Source of the DNA: Devosia sp. | GTDB lineage: Bacteria; Pseudomonadota; Alphaproteobacteria; Rhizobiales; Devosiaceae | NCBI GenBank assembly: GCA_028290685.1 | Contig: JAQGJI010000018.1 | Coordinates: 1 to 6,979, forward strand | Direction: 5' to 3' | DNA length: 6,979 nt | The notes under the pieces: model-generated | The model's input: the letters and a program-made list of their open reading frames with translations, nothing else | Told to the model about the DNA's origin: nothing | Database searches by the model: none | Part shown: positions 1 to 5,852 of the stretch, in pieces | Numbering within the stretch: the first letter of the stretch is position 1 | Layout: each line of letters begins with the position of its first letter | Made by a program: the position numbers and the translations under genes

Positions 1-640
1 CCTCGGTCACTTCAGGGGTCAGAACGATGGTTTGGGTGGTGCTGTCGCGCTCCAGGGTGATGCTCACCGGGCGCTGCGGGCTGGTTGCCACGAGGCGCTG
101 GAAGTCCTCAAAGCCGCGAACGGCATATCCATCGACCGAGACGATGCGATCGCCAGCTTCAAGCCCGGCCGATTCGGCTACCGAGCCTGCAATGACGGCA
201 CCAACTACGGGGGGGATGGTGTAGCGGCCGTAGCCGAGCAGCAGGGCATACAAGATAAGGAATGTGAGGAGGACGTTGGCAATCGGCCCTGCGGCGACGA
301 TGGCGATGCGCTGCCAGACGTTTTTGTTGGCAAACAAACGCGGCGCCAGCTCGGGACTGGCATTGGCGATGACCTCATCGTCGGGGGTGCTGGCGGCGTT
401 CATGTCGCCCACAAAACGCACGTAGCCGCCCAGTGGAATTGCCGAGATCCGCCATCGGGTCCCCTGCCGGTCGTTCCAGCCAAACAGCTCACGGCCGAAA
501 CCGATGGAGAAGGTCTGGATCGCTACACCATTCCAGCGGGCAACGAGGTAGTGGCCCATCTCGTGTACGAACACGATGACAGTCAGCACCGCGAGAAACG
601 GAATCACATAGGACAGCAGCCAGTAGATGAAGTCGAACAT
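1..640 (-). CDS. rseP: RseP-family site-2 intramembrane zinc metalloprotease, N-terminal part (cut by window edge)
   Basis: Membrane-embedded zinc protease that, in characterised homologues, cleaves anti-sigma factors and other transmembrane substrates in regulated intramembrane proteolysis. The reverse-strand reading frame opens at 640 with ATG (MFDFIYWLLS) and stays open for 213 codons to the window edge, so the C-terminal half is missing. Visible features: a first membrane helix at about residues 8-25 carrying the HEMGH zinc motif (H26, E27, H30); a conserved AIPLGGYVRF segment near 67-76; a second hydrophobic helix at about 112-135 beginning IAIVAAGPIANVLL; and the start of a PDZ domain from about residue 143 (VGAVIAGSVAESAGLEAGDR region). 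A Shine-Dalgarno-like AAGGAA lies just before the start. It is the last gene seen in the operon, 33 bp after cdsA. Family assignment is firm; substrates cannot be inferred. Confidence 0.95.
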   Translation of the reverse strand, partial: MFDFIYWLLSYVIPFLAVLTVIVFVHEMGHYLVARWNGVAIQTFSIGFGRELFGWNDRQGTRWRISAIPLGGYVRFVGDMNAASTPDDEVIANASPELAPRLFANKNVWQRIAIVAAGPIANVLLTFLILYALLLGYGRYTIPPVVGAVIAGSVAESAGLEAGDRIVSVDGYAVRGFEDFQRLVATSPQRPVSITLERDSTTQTIVLTPEVTE

Positions 641-673
641 AATGTTCCTTATGCCCGGCGGTACGGCGCCAAG

Positions 674-1534
674 CTACCAGTAAAGCAAGCCCTGAGCGAC
701 CGAGTCAAAGCCCATGTGCAAGGAGCCGATCAGCAGAACCAACAAAACGCCGAATGTGAGGCTGTCCATTCTATCCATCAGTCCGCCATGGCCAGGGATG
801 ATATCGCCGCTGTCCTTGACCCTGAAATGGCGTTTGACGGCGCTTTCGCCAAGATCGCCCGCTTGCCCCAGAATGCTGATCGCTATGGCAATCACCAGTC
901 CGATCCACCATGGGGAGTCGGTTATGACGATCCAGACGATCAGCCCGGCCCCAGCGCCTAAAGCAAGGCCGCCCAGTGCGCCGGACCAGGTCTTGGACGG
1001 GGAGATGTCGGGCGCAAGCTTTTCGCCCCCGATCTGCCTTCCGGCAAAAAACGCCGCCGAGTCCGTCATCCAGACCACAGTGCCCAGATATATGCTGGCG
1101 AGAATGCCGGCCTGAGTTTCGCCGCGCAAAACCAGGGTCGCTAGAATGACTGCCCCGTAGATGCATAGTCCAAAAACGCGCCACCACATTCCTTCGCCCC
1201 GCAGCAAGATTGCCAGGAGGCAGCCAAGCGCAATGGCGGCAATGGTTCCCGCAGGACCAAAGAGCGGATATGCAATGCCAGACAGGGCCACCAGCGCGAT
1301 CAAAGCCATGCCGGCCGGGGCGAGTGGGGCTCTGGAGACCATGATTTCCCACTCACGGTAGGCAAGAGCGAAGACCGCGCTGACGGCGAGGGCAAAGACA
1401 TAGCCGCCGAGGTAAAGGGAGCCAAGGGTGATGGCGATCAATACTGCGGCCGAACCGAGCCTTGGACCTAGATCGGACCAGCGGCGGCGGCGCGCTTGGG
1501 AAGGCTCAGGAAGCTGACCGCCGGGGTTACTCAA
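674..1534 (-). CDS. cdsA: Phosphatidate cytidylyltransferase (CDP-diacylglycerol synthase)
   Basis: Integral inner-membrane enzyme that converts phosphatidic acid and CTP to CDP-diacylglycerol and diphosphate, the branch point for bacterial phospholipids. The 286-residue protein, near the usual family length, has a short basic N-terminus (RRRR at 15-18) followed by about eight hydrophobic segments from residue 26 to the C-terminus. The family signature is complete at 231-257: S231, K234-R235, K240-D241, then PGHGG at 247-251 and DRMD at 254-257, the last being the metal-binding acidic cluster. A conserved SPSKTWSG segment sits at 178-185. The start codon is TTG (1532-1534), overlapping the uppS stop as TTGA. 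The next in-frame ATG/GTG/TTG start is at residue 32, inside the first membrane helix, so this TTG is the best start. A GGAG about 10 nt upstream could serve as ribosome binding site. Function is confident; the exact start is a little less so. Confidence 0.96.
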   Translation of the reverse strand: MSNPGGQLPEPSQARRRRWSDLGPRLGSAAVLIAITLGSLYLGGYVFALAVSAVFALAYREWEIMVSRAPLAPAGMALIALVALSGIAYPLFGPAGTIAAIALGCLLAILLRGEGMWWRVFGLCIYGAVILATLVLRGETQAGILASIYLGTVVWMTDSAAFFAGRQIGGEKLAPDISPSKTWSGALGGLALGAGAGLIVWIVITDSPWWIGLVIAIAISILGQAGDLGESAVKRHFRVKDSGDIIPGHGGLMDRMDSLTFGVLLVLLIGSLHMGFDSVAQGLLYW

Positions 1535-2292
1535 GGTTGCGCTGCTCCAATGCCGCCAAAGCGCCGGTCGCGCAGCGAGAATGTCGCAAGGACCTTCAGA
1601 AAGCTTTGCTCGTCGAAATCGGGCCAGTTTTCATCAACAAACACGAACTCCGAATACGCTGCCTGCCAAAGCAGGAAATTGGATATCCGTTGCTCGCCAC
1701 TGGTGCGGATGATCAGGTCCGGGTCCGGCAGGCCGGCTGTATAAAGGGCCGCCTCGATGGTTTGTTCGGTAATGTGTTCGGGAGACAGCCGGCCCGCTGC
1801 AACTTCGCGGGCCAGGCGCCGTGTGGCCTCGGCGATTTCGGCCTTGCCGCCGTAATTGAAGGCGACAACAAGCACCAGCCCGGTATTGGCAGCTGTCTTG
1901 GCCTCCACATCATCGATCAGCCGCACCAGCGAAGGTTCGAGCCCATCGCGCGTGCCGATGATGCGGACCTGCACATTGTTGCGGATGAGGCGCTGCAAGT
2001 CGGAAGCGACGAACCGGCGCAGCAGATTGAAGATGAAAGCCACTTCGTCGCGCGGCCGGGTCCAGTTTTCCGAGGAGAAACTGAAGACGGTGCAATGCCC
2101 GACGCCATAGGTGATGCACAGTTCAACCAGGCGGCGGAGCGCCTTGACGCCTTCGACATGGCCCTCGGTGCGCCCCTTGCCGCGCGATTTCGCCCAGCGG
2201 CCATTGCCATCCATGATGACGCCAAGATGCACGGGAATACGCAGCCGGGCGGGCTGCGCAAGATTTGCTGAGATGGCGGTATCCATGGACAT
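1531..2292 (-). CDS. uppS: Undecaprenyl diphosphate synthase (cis-prenyltransferase)
   Basis: Cytosolic or membrane-associated enzyme that extends farnesyl diphosphate with isopentenyl diphosphate units in cis to give C55 undecaprenyl diphosphate, the lipid carrier for peptidoglycan, LPS and other glycans. The 253-residue protein matches the family length. It has the substrate-binding motif MDGNGRWA at 27-34 with catalytic D28, a conserved H45, the FSSENW segment at 72-77, and the C-terminal signature at 191-214 with R196, S198, E200, R202, S204 and N205 (RTSGEQRISNFLLWQ). These correspond to E. coli D26, H43, R194, R200 and S202 with an offset of two. The ATG at 2290-2292 is preceded by GGAGG at 6-nt spacing; a second in-frame ATG two codons on is a possible alternative. 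It lies 29 bp after frr, and its TGA overlaps the TTG start of cdsA, implying translational coupling. Confidence 0.97.
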   Translation of the reverse strand: MSMDTAISANLAQPARLRIPVHLGVIMDGNGRWAKSRGKGRTEGHVEGVKALRRLVELCITYGVGHCTVFSFSSENWTRPRDEVAFIFNLLRRFVASDLQRLIRNNVQVRIIGTRDGLEPSLVRLIDDVEAKTAANTGLVLVVAFNYGGKAEIAEATRRLAREVAAGRLSPEHITEQTIEAALYTAGLPDPDLIIRTSGEQRISNFLLWQAAYSEFVFVDENWPDFDEQSFLKVLATFSLRDRRFGGIGAAQP

Positions 2293-2321
2293 CCACGCCC
2301 TCCAGGCGCAGCACTAGCGGC

Positions 2322-2879
2322 CTAGACTTGCATGATTTCGGCTTCTTTTGCCGCTACGACTTGATCGATTTCCGCAACCGCGGCATCCGTGGCTTTCTGC
2401 ACCAGATCAGCCTGGACGCGGGAATCGTCTTCGCTCATCCCGTCTTTTTCGGCTTTCTTGAGTGCGTCCATGCCATCGCGCCGGATATGGCGGACGGCCA
2501 CACGGGCGGCCTCGGCATAGTTGTACGCAACCTTGGACAGCTCCTTGCGCCGCTGCTCGTTCAACTCCGGCAGGGGAACGCGGATGACCTGGCCCTCGCC
2601 CATGGGATTAAGCCCCAGACCGCTGTCGCGGATGGCTTTTTCCACGGCATTGGCCATCTGGCGATCCCACACCTGGACGCTCAGCATGCGCGGCTCCGGC
2701 ACGGTAACGGTCGCAACCTGGTTCAGCGGCATGCGCGTACCATAGGCCTCTACGGTCACCGGCTCCAAAAGACTGGCGCTGGCACGGCCGGTACGCAAAC
2801 CCGCCAGTTCGTCCTTCAGGGAGGTGATGGATTTCTGCATACGGGTTTTCAGATCAGCGAGATCGTAGCCACTGGCCAT
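2322..2879 (-). CDS. frr: Ribosome recycling factor
   Basis: Soluble factor that, with EF-G and IF3, splits the post-termination ribosome complex so that subunits can be reused. The protein is 185 residues, the same length as the E. coli factor, and aligns along its whole length: the LRTGRAS segment at 28-34 in the first long helix of the three-helix bundle, the beta domain with TVPEPRMLSVQVWDR around 59-73, GLGLNPMGEGQVIRVPLP at 87-104 and the arginine-rich RVAVRHIRRDG at 126-136, which carries residues that contact 23S rRNA in known structures. It ends in a family-typical acidic helix (KEAEIMQV). ATG is preceded by AAGGA at about 8-nt spacing. The gap to pyrH is only 18 bp, and pyrH-frr is a near-universal bacterial gene pair. 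Confidence 0.98.
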   Translation of the reverse strand: MASGYDLADLKTRMQKSITSLKDELAGLRTGRASASLLEPVTVEAYGTRMPLNQVATVTVPEPRMLSVQVWDRQMANAVEKAIRDSGLGLNPMGEGQVIRVPLPELNEQRRKELSKVAYNYAEAARVAVRHIRRDGMDALKKAEKDGMSEDDSRVQADLVQKATDAAVAEIDQVVAAKEAEIMQV

Positions 2880-2897
2880 CGGGCGGTTCCTTCCAGT

Positions 2898-3617
2898 CTA
2901 GTTCGACTTGCTGACGCGGGTTGAACGGGACGTGCCCGAGAGTACCCCGGCAAGTCCTGCCGCGTCGTTAAGCGCATATACGATAATGGGCATGTTATTG
3001 TCACGGGCAAGAGCAAACGCTGCCGTATCCATGACACGGAGATTTTTCCCGATAACTTCGTCGTAGCTGACAGCGTCATAGCGAATGGCATCGGGGTTCT
3101 TCATCGGATCTTCCGAGTAGACTCCGTCTACTTTGGTGCCCTTGAGCACCACGTCGCATTCAAGCTCGATTGCGCGCAGGGTCGAAGCGGTGTCCGTCGT
3201 GAAGAACGGATTGCCGATGCCACCGCCCAGCACGACGACGTAGCCGTTCTCCAGGGACGCCTTGGCCTCACGTGCGGTGAACGTATCCGCGACGGACGGC
3301 ATCGAGACAGCGCTGTATGGTATGGCCTTGACTCCCTGGCGGGAGATCGCGTTGCTCAGGGCAAGTGCATTGATCATGGTCCCCAGCATGCCCATCAAGT
3401 CCGCGGTAACGCGGTCGGTTCCATCTGCGGCACCGGCCATGCCGCGGAAAATATTGCCGCCGCCGACGACGATAGCGATCTGGACGCCGGACTTGGCAGC
3501 GTCTGCGATCTGCTTGGCGACTGCCTGCAGGAACGGGGGTTCGATGCCAAAGGAGTTATCACCGGCCAGCGCCTCGCCGGAGACCTTGAGGAGAATGCGT
3601 TTGTAGGCAGGCGCCAT
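2898..3617 (-). CDS. pyrH: Uridylate (UMP) kinase
   Basis: Phosphorylates UMP to UDP with ATP in the cytosol, feeding pyrimidine nucleotide synthesis. It belongs to the hexameric bacterial amino-acid-kinase family. From the start chosen here the protein is 239 residues, the family norm. Motifs: KVSGEAL at 11-17 (phosphate binding), VVGGGNIFRG at 50-59, the ADLMGMLGTMINAL helix at 72-85, GNPFFTTDTAS at 135-145 and LKGTKVDGVYSEDP at 158-171 (nucleotide side). The usual Thr just before GNPFF is Ile135 here; I recall similar variants in other alphaproteobacteria, so I do not read it as a defect. An in-frame ATG 27 codons upstream would give 266 residues, but the added segment looks non-conserved, and GAGGGG at 3625-3630 sits 7 nt before the ATG at 3617. 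It is separated from tsf by 192 bp with hairpins, so it may have its own expression control. Confidence 0.97.
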   Translation of the reverse strand: MAPAYKRILLKVSGEALAGDNSFGIEPPFLQAVAKQIADAAKSGVQIAIVVGGGNIFRGMAGAADGTDRVTADLMGMLGTMINALALSNAISRQGVKAIPYSAVSMPSVADTFTAREAKASLENGYVVVLGGGIGNPFFTTDTASTLRAIELECDVVLKGTKVDGVYSEDPMKNPDAIRYDAVSYDEVIGKNLRVMDTAAFALARDNNMPIIVYALNDAAGLAGVLSGTSRSTRVSKSN

Positions 3618-3624
3618 TGGCGAT

Positions 3625-3630
3625 CCCCTC
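3625..3630 (-). promoter_or_regulatory. Ribosome binding site fixing the pyrH start
   Basis: GAGGGG on the minus strand, 7 nt before the ATG at 3617. It supports the 239-residue start over the longer in-frame start at 3698. Confidence 0.7.
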
Positions 3631-3688
3631 GATCGAAACATGGAGTGGGGCACCGAATCCGGCGGTACCCGGGCGACACTAGGCAATA

Positions 3689-3708
3689 GCGCCTCCAAGT
3701 GGAAGCGC
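3689..3708 (-). other. Stem-loop in the pyrH 5' leader
   Basis: In the minus-strand RNA, GCGCUUCC and GGAGGCGC pair over 8 bp (one G-U) around the loop ACUU. The stem is only perfect in the transcript sense, since the plus-strand copy has a C-A mismatch. It lies about 70 nt before the pyrH start and has no U-tract after it. A role in mRNA stability or processing, or chance, is possible. Confidence 0.4.
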
Positions 3709-3779
3709 CTCCCCGGTCTATCGGAACGGCATGGCGGGGTTTATGCTCGATCCTGGCGAGCTCAAGCCCCCGGGAGAGC

Positions 3780-3805
3780 AGCGGGCGGACTTAGGTCCGC
3801 CCACT
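3780..3805 (-). terminator. Strong hairpin just after tsf; possible attenuator or processing site
   Basis: The arms GGGCGGAC and GTCCGCCC pair perfectly around the loop CTAA. In the transcript the stem extends outward by U-G, G-C and A-U to about 11 bp. It starts 4 nt after the tsf stop codon at 3810. The U-tract of a classic intrinsic terminator is missing: GCTCTCCC follows. It may cause partial termination, protect the 3' end of the rpsB-tsf message, or mark a processing site. The hairpin is seen directly; the function is inferred. Confidence 0.55.
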
Positions 3806-3809
3806 CAAA

Positions 3810-4760
3810 CTACCTGGCTGGTTGATCTTCGTCTTTCTTGACCCCAGCCGTCGCAGCGACTTCGGCGGCGAAATCGGTCTCGACCTTTTCGATGCCTTCG
3901 CCAAGCGCAAAGCGCACGAACTTGGTCAGCTTGATCGGAGCGCCAGCGTCTTTTTCGGCGTTCTTGATTGCATCGCGGACCTTGGTCTCGCCATCGATCA
4001 CGAAGGTCTGCGCCAAGAGCGTGACTTCCTCGAAATACTTGCGCATCCGGCCATCGACCATCTTCTCGGCGATCTCGGCGGACTTGCCCGATTCCTTGAC
4101 CTGCTCGAGAATGATCGCACGTTCGCGGGCGACTACCGTCTGGTCCAGATCCTCGGGATCGATCGAGAGCGGGTTGGTTGCCGCAATGTGCATGGCCAGT
4201 TGCTTGCCAAGAGTCGACAGCGCGGCCTTGTCGCCGGTCGATTCCAGCGCAACCAGAATGCCGATCTTGCCAAGGCCGGGCTTGACGGCATTGTGGACAT
4301 AGCTTTCCACCACGCCATCGCTGACCGAAACGGTCTCGGTGCGGCGCAGATTCATGTTCTCGCCGATTTTGGCGATCGCTTCGGTGATTTCAGCCGAAAC
4401 TGAATGGCCCGAGCCGGGGAACGGCATTTCGCCGAGCTTGGCGACATCGCCCTCGGCATCGAGAGCCAGCTTTGCGACATTGCCAACAATGGCCTGGAAC
4501 TGCTCGTTACGAGCAACGAAATCGGTTTCCGAGTTCACTTCGACGACCGCTGCCTTGGTGCCGGCGGTCACAACGCCAACCAGACCTTCAGCGGCAACGC
4601 GGTCAGCTTTCTTGGCGGCCTTGGCAAGGCCGCGGGTGCGCAGCCAATCGACTGCCGCTTCCATATCGCCATTGGTCTCGGCCAGGGCCTTCTTGCAGTC
4701 CATCATCCCGACACCCGTCGAGTCGCGGAGCTGCTTGACCATTCCTGCAGTGATTTCCAT
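3810..4760 (-). CDS. tsf: Translation elongation factor Ts
   Basis: Guanine nucleotide exchange factor that regenerates EF-Tu-GTP from EF-Tu-GDP in the cytosol. The 316-residue protein has the N-terminal UBA-like module (VKQLRDSTGVGMMDCKKAL at 8-26), the signature DRVAAEG at 53-59 and the EF-Tu-contacting TDFVARN at 79-85. D80 and F81 have the same numbers as the key residues of E. coli EF-Ts. The paired core subdomains follow, with HIAATNP (191-197), and a helical segment near MRKYFEEVTLL leads to the C-terminal module ending FAAEVAA. About 15 residues beyond that point (TAGVKKDEDQPAR region) form a polar, charged tail of low conservation. The ATG is preceded by GAGGTG at about 5-nt spacing. 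It is 63 bp downstream of rpsB, the standard bacterial pairing. Confidence 0.98.
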   Translation of the reverse strand: MEITAGMVKQLRDSTGVGMMDCKKALAETNGDMEAAVDWLRTRGLAKAAKKADRVAAEGLVGVVTAGTKAAVVEVNSETDFVARNEQFQAIVGNVAKLALDAEGDVAKLGEMPFPGSGHSVSAEITEAIAKIGENMNLRRTETVSVSDGVVESYVHNAVKPGLGKIGILVALESTGDKAALSTLGKQLAMHIAATNPLSIDPEDLDQTVVARERAIILEQVKESGKSAEIAEKMVDGRMRKYFEEVTLLAQTFVIDGETKVRDAIKNAEKDAGAPIKLTKFVRFALGEGIEKVETDFAAEVAATAGVKKDEDQPAR

Positions 4761-4774
4761 GGGTTCACCTCTTG

Positions 4775-4796
4775 GCGGCCCCCATGAGGAGGCCGC
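4775..4796 (-). other. GC-rich stem-loop in the rpsB-tsf gap
   Basis: In the transcript GCGGCCUCC pairs with GGGGGCCGC (9 bp, one U-G) around the loop UCAU. It lies 4 nt upstream of the tsf Shine-Dalgarno (GAGGTG at 4766-4771) and has no U-tract. Stem-loops in this gap are known in E. coli, where attenuation between rpsB and tsf has been proposed. Partial termination, stability control or a translation-modulating role for tsf are all possible. Confidence 0.5.
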
Positions 4797-4823
4797 ATTG
4801 GTTCAGATCAAAACGTGGTCAGC

Positions 4824-5603
4824 TCAAGCGGCTGAGCTGGCGGGAGCTTCTTCAGCCGGCAGGTCTTCAGCCGGAGCGCGCTCGGAGGCGCCCAGATCAG
4901 CACCCAGGGCTGACGACGAGCGGCCGATGCCATCGATCGCGGCCTTGGAGACCAGCGATACGTACAGCTCAAGAGCGCGCGAGGCGTCGTCATTTCCGGG
5001 GATGGCAAAATCAACCAGGTCGGGATCGCTGTTGGTGTCGACGATGGCGATCACGGGAATGCCCAGACGGCTTGCTTCCTTGATCGCGTTGGCTTCCTTG
5101 TTGGTGTCGATGACGAACAGGAGCGAGGGAACATTGCCCATGTCCTTAATGCCGCCCAGGTCACGCTCGAGACGTTCCTGTTCGCGGCTCATCATCAGGC
5201 GCTCCTTCTTGGTGCGCAAGGAGAGATCGTCTTCGCTCATCGCTTCGAGTTCGCGCAGACGCGAGATCGACTTCGAAATGGTCTGCCAGTTGGTCAGCGT
5301 GCCGCCGAGCCAGCGGGAGTTCACATAGTACTGGGCCGACTGCTTGGCAGCTTCGGCCACCAGCGGCGCGGCCTGGCGCTTGGTGCCGACGAACAGCACG
5401 CGGCCGCCATCGGCAACGGTGTCCGAAATCAGCTGCAGGGCGCGGCTGAGAGCCGGGACAGTCTGGCTCAGGTCGAGAATGTGAATGTCGTTGCGAACGC
5501 CAAAGATATAGCGTTCCATCTTGGGGTTCCAGCGGTGCTTCTGGTGACCAAAGTGAACGCCTGCTTCAAGCAGTTGACGCATAGAAAAATCGGGCAGTGC
5601 CAT
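4824..5603 (-). CDS. rpsB: 30S ribosomal protein S2 (uS2)
   Basis: Structural protein of the small ribosomal subunit; it binds late on the back of the 30S body near S1. With the start chosen here it is 259 residues: the opening FSMRQLLEAGVHFGHQKHRW with the family signature at 6-25, WNPKMERYIFG at 25-35, GGRVLFVGTKRQA (67-79), RWLGGTLTNW (97-106), the coiled-coil-like charged helices around 115-150, and PSLLFVIDTNKEANAIKEA with the second S2 signature near 160-185 followed by GIPVIAIVDTNSDP. The last 30 or so residues form an Ala/Glu-rich tail, as in many alphaproteobacterial S2 proteins and longer than the 241-residue E. coli form. An in-frame ATG 12 codons upstream is rejected because AAGGAG sits 8 nt before the ATG at 5603. 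First gene of the rpsB-tsf unit, with its own promoter and leader. Confidence 0.98.
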   Translation of the reverse strand: MALPDFSMRQLLEAGVHFGHQKHRWNPKMERYIFGVRNDIHILDLSQTVPALSRALQLISDTVADGGRVLFVGTKRQAAPLVAEAAKQSAQYYVNSRWLGGTLTNWQTISKSISRLRELEAMSEDDLSLRTKKERLMMSREQERLERDLGGIKDMGNVPSLLFVIDTNKEANAIKEASRLGIPVIAIVDTNSDPDLVDFAIPGNDDASRALELYVSLVSKAAIDGIGRSSSALGADLGASERAPAEDLPAEEAPASSAA

Positions 5604-5611
5604 GATGGCTG

Positions 5612-5617
5612 CTCCTT
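5612..5617 (-). promoter_or_regulatory. Ribosome binding site fixing the rpsB start
   Basis: AAGGAG on the minus strand, 8 nt before the ATG at 5603. It supports the 259-residue S2 start over the in-frame ATG at 5639. Confidence 0.8.
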
Positions 5618-5671
5618 GTTTACCGGTTGATGCCGCCACGAAGCCTTGCGGCGGTTACCCGCCACCGGATG

Positions 5672-5687
5672 GATTTCCGACGAAATC
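5672..5687 (-). other. Hairpin in the rpsB leader
   Basis: Perfect 6-bp inverted repeat GATTTC / GAAATC with the loop GTCG on the minus strand, about 70 nt before the rpsB start. Confidence 0.5.
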
Positions 5688-5741
5688 GAAAAGCCTGCCT
5701 CGTGTGTGAAATCGCGCTGACGCGCAGTCAAACGCATGCGC

Positions 5742-5770
5742 GATATAGGGGAAGTGGGTGGGAATGGCAA
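5742..5770 (-). promoter_or_regulatory. Housekeeping (sigma-70 type) promoter of rpsB
   Basis: On the minus strand a -35 hexamer TTGCCA (5765-5770) and a -10 hexamer TATATC (5742-5747) are separated by exactly 17 bp, close to the consensus recognised by the alphaproteobacterial housekeeping sigma factor. The start of transcription would be around 5735-5737. It would drive rpsB, tsf and, by read-through of the hairpins, the genes to rseP. Confidence 0.75.
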
Positions 5771-5791
5771 GGGCTGAGCCACACTGTCCCG

Positions 5792-5836
5792 CCAGGCCGG
5801 TGGTCAGCTTCCAGGCGAGAGCCTGGCGGCCCAGGC
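5792..5836. repeat. Triple CCAGGC repeat with a shared inverted arm, upstream of the rpsB promoter
   Basis: CCAGGC occurs at 5792-5797, 5811-5816 and 5831-5836, spaced 19 and 20 bp, with the reverse complement GCCTGG at 5821-5826. The inverted copy can pair with either neighbour: CCAGGC-GAGA-GCCTGG (5811-5826) or GCCTGG-CGGC-CCAGGC (5821-5836). Both are perfect 6-bp stems with 4-nt loops. The cluster lies roughly 55-100 bp upstream of the inferred rpsB transcription start. It could be a repetitive extragenic palindrome, a protein-binding site or the 3' end structure of the NYN-gene transcript. Confidence 0.55.
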
Positions 5837-5852
5837 TGCCCGGTAGTGCTTC

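Larger units (their letters stand above)
5604..5735 (-). promoter_or_regulatory. Structured 5' leader of rpsB (about 130 nt)
   Basis: From the inferred transcription start to the rpsB ATG the RNA can form several hairpins: GAUUUC/GAAAUC around the tetraloop GUCG (5672-5687), GGCGG/CCGCC around GUAA, a GNRA-type loop (5650-5663), and an enclosing CCGGU/ACCGG pair (5664-5668 with 5623-5627) that ends 5 nt before the Shine-Dalgarno. A second GCCGC/GCGGC pairing (5648-5652 with 5632-5636) competes with the GUAA hairpin. In E. coli S2 represses rpsB translation through its leader, so an autoregulatory site is plausible here, but this is inference. Confidence 0.5.

Noticed and set aside
32..961. 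309-codon plus-strand open frame
   Set aside because: It lies antisense to rseP and cdsA, both with full family motifs. Its translation is rich in Asp, Gln and Gly with no recognisable domain, and is an artefact of GC-rich codon use.
1462..2271. 269-codon plus-strand open frame
   Set aside because: Entirely antisense to uppS and the start of cdsA; no known motif.
2265..2924. 219-codon plus-strand open frame
   Set aside because: Antisense to frr; no family resemblance.
3618..3698. 27-residue N-terminal extension of UMP kinase
   Set aside because: No conserved sequence in the extension, and a good ribosome binding site supports the downstream ATG at 3617.
3738..3767. Possible pyrH promoter (TTGAGC followed by TAAACC at 16 bp, minus strand)
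   Set aside because: The -10 match is poor and the spacing is not ideal, so it is too weak to call without a mapped 5' end.
3640..3825. 61-codon plus-strand frame in the tsf-pyrH gap
   Set aside because: It spans two hairpins and the tsf end, lacks a convincing ribosome binding site and resembles nothing known.
4339..5328. 329-codon plus-strand open frame
   Set aside because: Antisense to tsf and rpsB; Ser/Arg-rich translation typical of a shadow frame.
5604..5639. 12-residue N-terminal extension of S2
   Set aside because: AAGGAG at 8 nt and the family's MALPDFSMRQLL-type beginning support the ATG at 5603.
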